DNA from: Bombardia bombarda
Taxonomy: Eukaryota; Ascomycota; Sordariomycetes; Sordariales; Lasiosphaeriaceae
Direction: 5' to 3'
DNA: 64,000 bases
NCBI GenBank assembly: GCA_030512295.1
Contig: JAULSR010000001.1
Location: 3,991,001-4,055,000, forward strand
Shown: one piece after another, positions 23,161 to 33,700 of the stretch
Layout: every line of letters starts with the position of its first letter
How positions within the stretch are numbered: the stretch's first letter is position 1
Position numbers and translations under genes: made by a program
Notes under the pieces: model-generated
What the model saw: only the letters and a program-made list of their open reading frames with translations
Told to the model about the DNA's origin: nothing
Database searches by the model: none

Positions 23161-24012
23161 CTCTGTCCTTTTTTTGTGGTGCTTGCGTGTTGCTGTTGTT
23201 TACGAATGACGTAGCTGTAACTCTTGGCTTGAATGGGGCCTTGATCGTCTGATGATGTGCGCGTGGCAGAATTGGTCTATACTGGTTGGCTATCGCTATG
23301 ATGGAGTGACGGGGAGTGAATCATAAGTACAGAACAAATGAAGAGCAATCCAAAGTTTATTGTTTACTTGACACGAGAGCATGAGCTCTCCCATTTTGAG
23401 TTGCCGAGCCGGTGCTTTCGGGTATCCTGATGGAATTGATGGTAGCTTCCTCGACCTGGGCCAGGAACGTACCGACCTAAGTACCTGAGGTACCTACCTT
23501 ACAGTGCGTAGGTACGTAGGTACTTCTATGGGCTAGGCTCGGATCGCGGCTGGCTGCTTGGGCTAACCAGTCAGCGGAGAGAACGTTGTGGAGACTCCCG
23601 TTATCAAGGATCCTCGGTATGCATTAACTAGGGCACCTTGGCATATGCATTTAAAGATTTCTAAAACAGTGCCGGAACATAGCATTCATTGATCAAAACT
23701 CCGACCAAACGTTTTTGATCGATATAATATATTGATACCTACCAGGTTCGTTGGTTACTTTTTGAATAACATCAAAAAGTAGTAAAGATAATTAAATCAT
23801 ATGTAAAGAAACTTGGTTCCCAGATTTGATAGTATGAATAAGCTAATAATACGATTTCATCCCAAAGCATTTCTCTTTACCTGAACCTTCAAACCCAGCG
23901 AGATCCAACTCCTTTAATACCTGGATTCTCCGTCGCTTTAAACCCATAAGACCCTATGGGCAGCCCATACATTGAGCTGCTCCTTTGACTGTCTATTTTC
24001 CCAAAACCGAAC
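23161..24012. other. Divergent promoter region, AT-rich
   Basis: 852 bp between the membrane-protein gene and pop8. It has GTAC/TAGGTACC-rich sequence at 23468-23525 and an AT-rich block at 23640-23880 that contains an 8-bp inverted repeat. No gene is visible. Confidence 0.65.
23691..23720. repeat. Inverted repeat GATCAAAA / TTTTGATC
   Basis: Perfect 8-bp arms at 23691-23698 and 23713-23720 with a 14-nt spacer, in the AT-rich part of the spacer. It may form a small hairpin or be a bipartite protein-binding site; chance is possible. Confidence 0.4.
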
Positions 24013-24516
24013 ATGGAGGGCAGCATAAGTCAGCACGATTGGAGTGAGATGGACATAGACACTCCCTCCTCTCCTCATCCTCCTCCGATCACAACCACAA
24101 CCACAACTACTGGCAACAACAACAACACATCTAAAAAGACTACTCGCGAGCTAGGCTCGTGTACCATCAAGTCCCCGCCATTTTCCTACGCACACCTCTC
24201 AGTCGCCGCGGCGTGTCCATCGTCGTCATATTCCGATCTCGATGCCCTGCAGGTGCGCGCCTACTGCTCGGCGGCCCTGCGCCAGTTCCTAGGCGACACA
24301 GGCGCCGCCATCGCCATCGACATCCTCAGCGTACAGGGCCGGGACTGCTGGGTGCGGGCGCCGCGGCCAGATCTCGGGGCTTTTGCAGCCGCTATTACCG
24401 CCTTTGCGGGCATCTCGCGAGATGGTAGCACCCTGCTTCTTCAGCTGCAGGCCTGCGGCGACTGGCTGGGGGCCCTGCTTGGGCGGACCGACGAGCACAA
24501 GCTTTGGGTTTCGTGA
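24013..24516 (+). CDS. pop8: RNase P/MRP protein subunit Pop8
   Basis: Small protein subunit of the nuclear ribonucleases P and MRP, which process pre-tRNA and pre-rRNA. Single exon, 167 residues. The first 45 residues are low-complexity (Pro, Thr, Asn). The conserved part starts at TIKSPPFSYAHLSV, a typical opening of fungal Pop8, and continues through LDALQVRAYCSAALRQFLGDTGAA, DILSVQGRDCWVRAPR and FAAAITAFAG, an alpha/beta layout like that of the Rpp14/Pop5 group. The ATG lies in context gaacATGG; no earlier in-frame start. The gene shares its promoter region with the divergent membrane-protein gene and converges on the PP5 gene. Confidence 0.85.
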   Translation: MEGSISQHDWSEMDIDTPSSPHPPPITTTTTTTGNNNNTSKKTTRELGSCTIKSPPFSYAHLSVAAACPSSSYSDLDALQVRAYCSAALRQFLGDTGAAIAIDILSVQGRDCWVRAPRPDLGAFAAAITAFAGISRDGSTLLLQLQACGDWLGALLGRTDEHKLWVS

Positions 24517-25095
24517 CGACCGAACTGATGTGACTGATCATTCGGCATGTGGTCAGGAGGTCATGGAGTCAGGCGGCTGCACTGGAAGGAGAGCATTACA
24601 TGGTGGTGGTAGCTTGCTATCTAATTTCTTCTCATTTTCTTTCGCTGCTATCGTCACACAAGAGACGAGGTAAAACAAACTCCCAAATACCTAGGTAGCT
24701 CGTTATCCTGTACATTGCGCTGACATTTCTTTTGCAGCGGTAGCGGGGGTCATTCATTGATCGAACTTTTTTTACCTTCGCAAACTATAATTCTGCAATC
24801 ATGATGCTGCCAAATATGAAGAAACCAAAAAGAAAAGCAAAATACGGCCCGCCAAGTAATTCGACCGGACCCAACCAGGCTGCCAAAACTTACCAGCAAT
24901 GCTAACCAGCAATATTGTCTCACCCTCCCACCCGTGCCAACCATAAAAAACGCCATTGTCCCATGATCATAGCTTCCAGAGGACATGCAGCTAAACACGT
25001 CTACAATTTCAAGCACCACCAGCCAACGAGCCAGCCAGTTAGGCCGGCCTCCTTCTGATTTTGTACTGACAATTCTCTTAACAAGATTATACATC
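24517..25095. other. Convergent 3' flanks
   Basis: 579 bp between the stop codons of pop8 (+) and the PP5 gene (-). Short open frames on the minus strand have no protein character. Nothing supported. Confidence 0.65.
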
Positions 25096-27037
25096 CTACA
25101 TCAGGGAGGACATGACAGAATTATGAGCATAGGCCTGTGTCTCTCTGTTAGCTTAACAGTTGGGAAAGGAGAAAACCATTTTAAAATATAATGTCACTCA
25201 CCATAGGCCGGATGTCTGGATGGGGCACAGCATCAAACTGAGTAAATCTAAGCTTGTAGTCGGGACCAATGTTGATAAAAGCTCCCCTGTTCTCGGTCAT
25301 GTCGCAGTACCTTGGCGCGGAAAAGACTACAAGGCAGGCAGGTCGGTTAGTAAATGGTGTGTGTACCTAACTGGGGAAAAGAAGACATACCTGTAATGCA
25401 CCTCCCGTCGTGCTCCTTCTCATAACCATCCATCCTGACCTCGTGACTTCGGATGATGGCCTCGAGGCCGTTCTTCTCGCAGAAGCGCTTGGTGACGTCG
25501 GGGCCGAACTGCATGCCGACGCCGCGCTTGCTCGGGCTGCGGCCGGGCTCCGTCTGCGGGTCCGTCCAGAGAATCTCCATCATCAGGCCGGCCTGGCCGG
25601 GCTGGCGCTGCGCGTGCCTGTTGAGCTTGCGGATGTCGTCGAGCGTGACGTTGTCGTCCGAGAAGAGACCGCCGTGGAGGACAAAATATTTGGAGCCGAT
25701 CAGCGTCGCCAGCGGGAGGGCAGAGAAACTCTCGGAGAAAAGCTTGAATACCCTATTGTGGTTGTAGTTTGTTAGTATGCTGGGGATGGATGGAACTGTT
25801 TTGTGTGTGCGTGTGCAATGAAAACTTACCGATCGTTGTACTTGGCCTTGCACTCGCCCTCGAAGCCGTACGCTCTGTTCATGTCGTCTGTCTCATGGTT
25901 GCCACGGTTGATGAAGAATTTCTTTGGCCTCAACATCTTGTTGGCATAGAGCAGCAGCGCGATCTCGGTCGACCAAGACCCTCTGTCCACAAAGTCTCCG
26001 TTGAACAGATACCACTTCTTGTCGCTGGGCACGCCGTTTAGTCGGAATAGCTCCATCAAATCAAAGTATTGGCCTGTTGGCATTTCTGTTAGCACATAAC
26101 ACACCAAATGGCGCCCGTGCTGTTTGAACAACACAAATAGCCGGAAAAAAAGGGGGGAGAACCAACCGTGAGTGTCTCCGCAGACCGTTAGTTCCACGTC
26201 GTCGGGGATCTCCATCTCGACCATGGTGGGTTCGTTATAGACAATGTTCTTGACCGCAATGATGATTTGATAGACGTATTTCTTGTGCAACAGCTTGCCG
26301 TTCTTGAAGCGCTCCATCATGTCGTCGATAAACTCCTGCGTCATCTTGCCGCCCTCTAACCGCATGCCGTCGTAGGCAGGCTCCACGGCCATGGAGTCGA
26401 CGTCGATTCCGGCCGAGGCGTCGGGCTCGTCGCCGACCTCGATGGCGGCGAAGAAGGCATGCTGGCGGACGATGCGCTCGCACTCAACCAACTTGAGCTT
26501 GGCGTCCTTGTTGCTGGGGTCGATCTTGACACACGTCTTGAAGTCCTTGACCGCGTCCCTGGGCTTGAGGATGGCGGCATAGGCGGTGGCGCGGCGGTAG
26601 TAGGCCTATGGTCACACAATGATTTTTGCTATCAGCAAGATTCATTCACGCCCACCTCAGGGGCAAGGGGGTGCCTCTCTGGGGCATGAGGGAGTGGCAA
26701 GTACCTTGACAAAATCTGGCTTGATCTCGACGGCTTTTGTTGCATCTCTAATGGCATATCCGTATGATTCCATTTTCAAATGGGCCTGCGTAGAGGGGTC
26801 AATATATCAGTCACGCGAGCAGTGCAGGTGGGCGGCATAGACGCAGACGGCGGCAGCGAGGGAGGGGCGGCGGCAGCGGCAACGAACCTGTGCCCGGTTC
26901 GACCAATATGTGTGGTCCTGGTCGTTCAACTCGATCGCCTTGGAGTAGTATTCGATGGCCGTCGGCCAGTCGTGAGCGGCGAAGGCCTCATTGCCCTTGT
27001 TCTTGAGGGCCACGGCCTCTTCCTTGGTTGTCGCCAT
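25096..27037 (-). CDS. ppt1: Serine/threonine protein phosphatase 5 (TPR-PPP)
   Basis: Hsp90-associated phosphatase of cytosol and nucleus. Seven exons: 27037-26888, 26785-26705, 26605-26167, 26073-25830, 25752-25391, 25326-25202 and 25134-25096; 479 residues, the usual family length. The N-terminus holds three TPR helical pairs (ALKNKGNEAFAAHDWPTAIEYYSKAI, then AYYRRATAYAAILKPRDAVKDF) that bind the Hsp90 tail. The catalytic part shows GDTHG, GDFVDRGSWS, NRGNHE, HGGLFS, RSHE and FSAPRYCD, which carry the metal ligands. It ends YAHNSVMSSLM. The GDTHG codons are split by an intron (26166-26074). Every exon junction is in phase; the terminal exon is only 39 nt. Confidence 0.96.
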
Positions 27038-28261
27038 AGTTGGAGATAGATGCGCGCGGGGTGGTCACTGCTACCTGGAGCGCCGGGACATGCGAATATT
27101 TACAAGCTAGGTAAGTAGCAAAAGAGGAAATAGTGCTACTTGACAGAAGCGAGCGAGGTGCAGGATAGCAATCAAGACAGTGAGGTTGTGCAATTTTTTT
27201 CCTCAATTGTCAGAGAAGAAGGAAATGAGACGAGAGTTCAAGTTTCGATCCAATCTGTCTCGCGCTTGCGCAGATCGGAGGCGGAGGCCGGAAAGCTCAA
27301 GACTGCAGCAGAAAATTGGTCGTTAGGCCGGATATAGTCATAAGGCGCGACTTTGTATAAGGCAATTTCTCGAGTCCTTCATAAATTGCCCCGCATGCCT
27401 CTAAACGAGAATCACCGCCTGGGCGGTTGTGCGGTGCTCGATATAACGACGTCTCTAGGTCGCAGGTACGAGACTGCCATTACAGCCTCCACGTCCAGTC
27501 GTGGCCAGAAGTATCATCCACAACGCCGCGCAGTTTGTCGATAAATCTTCAAAGGTCGATCCGGGTCTCGACCTTTCTACATCTGCAGACGACATGCCAG
27601 ACTGTATGCGACACGCAGGTCGCACTGTAACGCCGACTCATGGGTCTCGCTCGGTACATTCCGGGACGAATCCTACCACACCTTAGTGTAGACAGGATAT
27701 GGAACCTTCATTGCCTTCGGGCCTGTGCCTCTTCAATTAATCAATGCCAGCAGGCGCGATACTGGCTATTGTGTTACAGCCAAACCATAATTGTGAAAGT
27801 GCAGAACTTTGTGGCAATTCAACTAGAGTCAAAGATAACCAAAGATATGTAAATACAAGGATAGGACGTATCTAGCCATTTTTTATGACTGCTTCCAAAA
27901 GCTTCTCCAACACGCGCACGGACTCATCAAGTCGCCCAAGTTGTCCTGGCGCGAAGATGGTTTATCTTATCTATCTTACCTAATCCATCTCTGAGCCTCG
28001 GTGACATCGGCGCCCGGGCACAAAAAGAAAGAAAAAACGCGGTCGATCAGCCCCACCACCAGCAAAACATATATTTGCCTTTGCGACTGCCTCTCTCTTC
28101 CCCCAAAACTTCACCCTTCTCTCTCAGCCTGCAAGATCCCGCAGCAGCACACCCGATATGCTGCATCGGACTCACAACTCAGCAAGCGCCATTCAATGAC
28201 CTTTGGCGATTGTTAGCTGCACCTTTCCTGGCGCACTAACTTGATTCAAAACTTGCCCGCC
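27038..28261. other. Divergent promoter region (ppt1 / trm140)
   Basis: 1.2 kb with a pyrimidine-rich tract (28082-28125) just upstream of trm140, as often seen near fungal transcription starts, and a CpG-rich patch at 27400-27680 that has no convincing coding frame. Confidence 0.6.
27551..27576. repeat. Perfect 9-bp inverted repeat
   Basis: AAAGGTCGA at 27551-27559 and TCGACCTTT at 27568-27576 with an 8-nt loop (TCCGGGTC). It could be a hairpin or a dyad binding site for a regulator such as a zinc-cluster protein; untested. Confidence 0.45.
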
Positions 28262-29567
28262 ATGGCATCGAATGGTGCTGTCGAGCCTGCCCTTGGTCAA
28301 ACCCCTGGTCAGGTCGACGCGCAAGAGCTGAAGCTTGCTTCTGACATGTCCTCGCTTGAGATAGCGGCGGATAGCCAGCAAGCGGCCGACGCCGATGTCG
28401 ATGCTCCCCACCGATCCCATGATCCTCAGTTCAACCAGAAGAGGAGCGACCCATTCCAATTTGGATCTCGCTACCTGCAGCAGGACGACGATGTTTTCGA
28501 GTTCAATGCATGGGATCATGTCGAGACTGATGACACGTACAAAGAGTACGCTGAACAGCAATTCGAAATGCAACGACAATCCCCCGTTTCAGACTTTGAC
28601 AAGTGTAAGTTGGCCTTGTTTCCTTTTTTTCTCCTTATTCATCAAGGGGCAACCCCTGGTGTGTATGATGATTTACAAACATAGCATAGTTCATCTGAAT
28701 TACATTGAAGACTTACTGTAGCACATTCTTTCGCTCCCATCTGACTACGCACACCACACCTACTCATTTTTCACATTGCACCTCTTTTATGCAGTCTGCT
28801 AATGCAAAATGATAGATCGGTTCAACTCGGATCCTGCCAAATGGTGGAATCTGTTCTACAAGAACAACACTGCCAACTTCTTTAAGGACCGAAAGTGGCT
28901 ACAGCAAGAGTTTCCAGTTCTGGACAAGATCGCGCAAGAGGATGCCGGGCCCATCACCCTCCTAGAGATAGGGGCTGGTGCCGGGAACACAGCCTTTCCC
29001 ATCTTGGCCAAGAACAAGAACCCGCAACTGAAGCTTTACGCCTGTGACTTTTCCAAGAAGGCGGTTGAAGTCATGCGTGCTCATGAGTCTTATAACACAG
29101 ACATAATGCAAGCCGACGTGTGGGACATCGCCGGAGACAGTCTGCCACCTGGACTGGGCGAGGGATCCGTCGATGTGGCATTAATGGTCTTCATTTTTTC
29201 CGCATTATCTCCTCAACAGTGGCGTAAGGCAGTTGATAACGTCTACCGTGTCCTAAAGCCTGGTGGTGAGGTCTGCTTCCGCGACTATGGAAGAGGAGAT
29301 CTTGCCCAGGTCCGGTTCAGGAAAGGACGGTATCTCGAGGAGAATTTCTACATCAGAGGTGACGGGACACGCGTCTACTTCTTTGACAAGGACGAGCTTG
29401 CCGATATTTGGAACGGGAAGAGTGACGACGCTGCCGACACTGAAGCGCAAACCGAACCTCGATTCCAAATCGAGGAGCTAGGCGTTGATCGTAGACTGCT
29501 TGTGAACCGCGCCAAGAAGCTTAAGATGTATCGCTGCTGGCTGCAGGGTCGCTTCAAGAAGATTTAG
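28262..29567 (+). CDS. trm140: tRNA N3-methylcytidine methyltransferase, Trm140/METTL2 family
   Basis: Methylates C32 in the anticodon loop of threonine (and in some fungi serine) tRNAs. Exons 28262-28604 and 28816-29567, one 211 bp intron; 364 residues. Features: N-terminal FGSRYLQQDDDVFEFNAWDHVE and FNSDPAKWWNLFYKNN, both typical of the family; SAM-binding loop LLEIGAGAGNTAFPIL; CDFSKKAVEVM; LMVFIFSALSP; KPGGEVCFRDYGRGDLAQVRF; and the C-terminal RRLLVNRAKKLKMYRCWLQGRFKK. Unlike the budding-yeast protein it has no long actin-binding N-terminal extension. The ATG at 28262 (cgccATGG) is preferred; the frame is open 21 nt further upstream but without an ATG. Confidence 0.94.
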
Positions 29568-30711
29568 ACAATTCAACAATGAAACCATATCAGACTGAGA
29601 CTCATTGAAACTTGTACTTTGGTACTATTGTGATAAAGGAAAATATCTGCCTCGAACAATTGTCATTTCCATTCGCCCTGACACCATGAGTGGGGATGTG
29701 CTACGTGCCAATTATTAGCTCCAACTTGGCTGACTGGGCCAGCTAATTAGGACCAGGCCCGAGGCTGCACCTTGGCCGAGCCCTCGAGCGCTCAGTGCTC
29801 GAGGGCTTGGCGAGGACTGAAAGTAAGGCGAGGATTTTATTGGTTACTTGGATTAATATATATTTTTATGACCTTAAGTTCAGTTTGTTTTCATATAGTT
29901 TTCCGTTAGAAATTATAGACCTAAAACTGTCCATATCCAGATTATATTCGTCCTTGCCTTTATCCCGAGCCTTCATAGTACCAGCCTAACCCAGGTTGCA
30001 ACACCTGCATTGTGCGCACCCTTCTTTTCTATCAGAGCCTGTACGGACGGAAGTGCTGCGGTACAATAGCGTCGACGTCCAGATACTTTGACGGATCATT
30101 GGTCCCGTTATTAAAAGTTTGAAACGGTGAAGCTCTGACTACTTAAGGACCGGTGCATGGGCCAATTGCGTGGGGTGCTCCCCATCGATCCCCTGACGTG
30201 CCTGGCGGGCCTACTAGCCGAGCTAGCCCGGCACTCACAGCTCTCTGACCGCCCACCTGTTGAACGGCAGAATTCCATTCTGAATGCGACAATGGTCCAT
30301 GCTCCTTCAACAATCCACCACGCCTGACCTTACGCATACGCGCTGCGCTGTACATGGCTGCGTGCTGTCTCAGCTGCAACTCACCTCCAGAACAGTGCTC
30401 GCCCGACGACGACGAACGACGATACGAGCAGCGCTCATGCCTGCAACAACAAGCCGTCCAAGCTGACGTGTAGCCTCGTCTTCTTTGGTAAATCATCATC
30501 ATCCGCGTCCACCACATCCGCATCCATCGTGTTCGCATCGCATCGCAGCATCGTGCCGCACCCGCACCCGCACCCGCATACCTAGAGTCCTACCTAGACT
30601 TGGCCCATCGACCCGTCCAACATCTTTTCCGAGCATCCATACCGGGACCGCCCCGATCCCTCGCTCTCGCCCACCAATTTGCATAATCACCAATGCGCTG
30701 CCTCGACCGCC
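29568..30711. other. Spacer between trm140 and sac3
   Basis: 1.1 kb. It contains a strong hairpin at 29775-29811, an AT-rich stretch at 29830-29960 and a C-rich, CA-rich leader immediately upstream of sac3 (30540-30700). No supported gene. Confidence 0.6.
29775..29811. repeat. Strong hairpin, 15-bp stem and 7-nt loop
   Basis: Left arm 29775-29789 pairs with right arm 29797-29811 over 15 positions (one G-U); the core is GCCCTCGAGC / GCTCGAGGGC. It sits about 210 bp beyond the trm140 stop and is very GC-rich beside AT-rich DNA. It could be a structured 3' UTR element, a small RNA precursor or the footprint of a small inverted-repeat element. Confidence 0.55.
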
Positions 30712-33700
30712 ATGGCACAGCCAGCTAACAATCCCTTCGGGGCCCCCAGTTCGCAGGTGAAAGCTAATCCCTTCGGTGGCTCTGGTTCAGTCTTCGGTGC
30801 ATCGCCATTTCAAACATCGACAACGACAACGACACCTTTTGGCAAGCCAACATCTGTGTTTGGAGCACCAGCCCAGGTGCCAGCGACGACACCATTCGGC
30901 CAGCAGGGCTCGGTATTCGGCGCGCCATCCCAAGCACCACCGACAACGACGCCCTTTGGCAAGCCATTAGCTGGCTTCGGCGCACCACCAGTGCAACCAC
31001 CTTCGACGGCAGGCTCTGTCTTTGGCGTCCCACCGCTGAACCGCTTTGGCACTCAATCCTTGACGCCTCAGGTGCCGCCTTCACTACCTCAGCAAAACCC
31101 CTTCAATAAGCCGATAAGAGGCCAGAGTCGCTCACCGTCACCCGCGCCCGCGCCCGGCTTGAACCCCTTCAACAAGCTGATAAAGAACGTCAGTCGCTCA
31201 CCGTCGCCTGCGCCCGGCCCAAATTCCTTTGGAAAACAGAAACGTCGCGACCAATCACCATTTCAGAACCAGTCTGGTCAGGCGCTATCCCGACAGAAAC
31301 TACAGCAGGCGCTTGGAAAACCGGACACCATGGCAAATCCATCTCCATTTGGCAGAGCCTCTCCTGCGCCAACTAATGGATTTGGCAATCGGGGCCCAAT
31401 GCAGCCAGTGAAGCAGGCAAATATTCGTCCTGGTACCAAGACGTCCAATGTGCAGCAACCCGAGCAGAGTCAAAATCGCGTCAGGGAGACTGAAAAGAAG
31501 GGCCCCACGCGTGAACCCACGCTGCGAACCAAGCAATTGTCTCTGTTTGCCTATGAGTTCGCCAATAAGCTCTATGGCCACCTCCGGAAAGAAAGGATTA
31601 TGCCACCAAAATGGGTCCAGCAGCCGGGCAACCCTAGCAATCGCGGCGCTGTTGACGCTCTCAAAGAAGCATACAAGAAGTATCGCGGCCGGGTTTACGA
31701 TTCTTTAAGAAAAGCCGAGTACATCGATGACCCGGAGAAAAGACGAAGGCTCGAGGATGCGCTGCCGTTCAAGGGAATCTGCGAAGACATGTGTCCCGAG
31801 TTTGAGCAAATCTCTCGCATTGCCGAGTTCGACATCAAAACGGAAGAGAAGCAGATGCAGTCCGATGGGTTGACGATGTGGCCGGAACCATGTCGAATGG
31901 TCAAGAAGTTTGGGCGATCAGCAGCAGGGCAGGATGCGCCTTTACCAATGGATGTCCGCTCGGTCGATGCATTGCGAAGAACTACCGACTACCTCTTTAA
32001 TGATCTGCTTCAATCAGAGAGCAATCTGCCAGCAATGCACAACTACCTTTGGGATCGGACTAGGGCAGTGCGCAAGGACTTTACCTTTCACTCTCAAAAG
32101 TCACCAGAGGAGATGAAAGACATGGTTATGATTTTCGAGACCATCACACGATTTCACGCCACTGCGCTACACCTGCTCTCGCGAAAGGGGTATGCCAATG
32201 ATGACTTCGACCAGAGACAAGAGATTGAGCAGCTTGGCCGGACTATACTGTCCCTCATCGAGGCCTACGACGAGTGCCGCGACAAACAGGTACCCTGTCC
32301 GAATGAGCCCGAGTTTAGAGCCTATTACCTCCTCCTCAATGCACACGACCCCTCTATAGCAAAGAGGATTCCTGCTTGGGGGAAGGAGTATTGGTTCAAC
32401 TCAAAAGAGGTTCAGACTGCCCTCTCTCTGATCCAGGTGATGGAGGATGTTCGAGAACCAAAGGGGCCTATCAAGCCGCGGCGACCAACGTCTGTCTCTG
32501 ACACGGCCTTTACCAACTACTTTTCCATTGTGGAAGATTCGCAAGTATCCTATGCCATGGCATGTATTGCGGAGGTGCATTTTACGACTGTGCGCCAGTG
32601 TATTCTGAAGAATCTGGTTAGAGGATATGCGCGTCACCGAGACGCACCAAGGACCATCACAGCCTCCGACCTTAACAAGCTGTTGAGGTTTGACACAGAA
32701 GAAGAGGCTGTCGAGTTCGCCGAATTACACAACTTTGAATTCTCTACCTGGGTTCCGGACGGTAAAGATCCGGTATCTGAGCCGTACCTGCTTCTTAATA
32801 ACAAGACGAAGTTCGTACCATCGCCACGAGTCCGGCAGGCACACTCGGGGACATTAGTCGAGAGAAAACGCACGACACAGTCTCTCCTAGATGTCATTTA
32901 TAACACCATTTACGAAATACCGAGCGACACGGAGTCGATTGCTAAATACAATGCCGAAAGCGAGGCTCAAGGTCTATTTGTCAACCAGGTCCCGCCATCT
33001 GAGTACAGTGACATTGAGGACGCACCTCTTGAGGATTCCCCCACTGAGTCATTGACAAAGAACGAGGCGATTCCCCCTATAGCGTCAGTCACGGCAACTT
33101 CTTCTCCTTTTGGTGCATTCGGTACAAATACTGCGAATGCCACCCCAACAGTCGCCCCAGCCCAGTCTGCTTTACCGCCGCCAGAGGCTCCGTTGTTCTT
33201 ATTACCTACAAGCCAGCCAGCAGCCGGCTCAGGTATTTCCAGTCCGTTTTCTATCTTTAAGAAGCCGGATGCTGCAGTGTCTGCAACAACTTCCGCGGTG
33301 ACAACGGAAGCTGGACCGTCTAATGCTGTGTCTGTTTTCGATCAAGTCAACAAACCTTCAGAAACAGCAGCCAAGCAGCCAGACGCCTCTCCAGCCCTGT
33401 CAAAGCCTTCTCAGCCAGCAAGTCCCTGGAGTTTTCTTACGGACAAAGCTAAGTTGCCCTCAACAAATCCAGCTCCAGTTGCTGCTCCCACATTTGGCCT
33501 TGGCAGCGCGTCTCGGACAGCGTCGACGCCATCCACATCGGTACAAACTGGGACTAAGGCACTTGAACTATCTGGACTGTTGTCTTTTTCGGGCTTGTCT
33601 CAACCAAGCACCTCACTTCAGAAGAGTCCTACAAATGCAGCATCTTCTCCGGTGCCTGCTTCGACGCAAAATGCAGCCCAGATCACAGCACCAAGCATTC

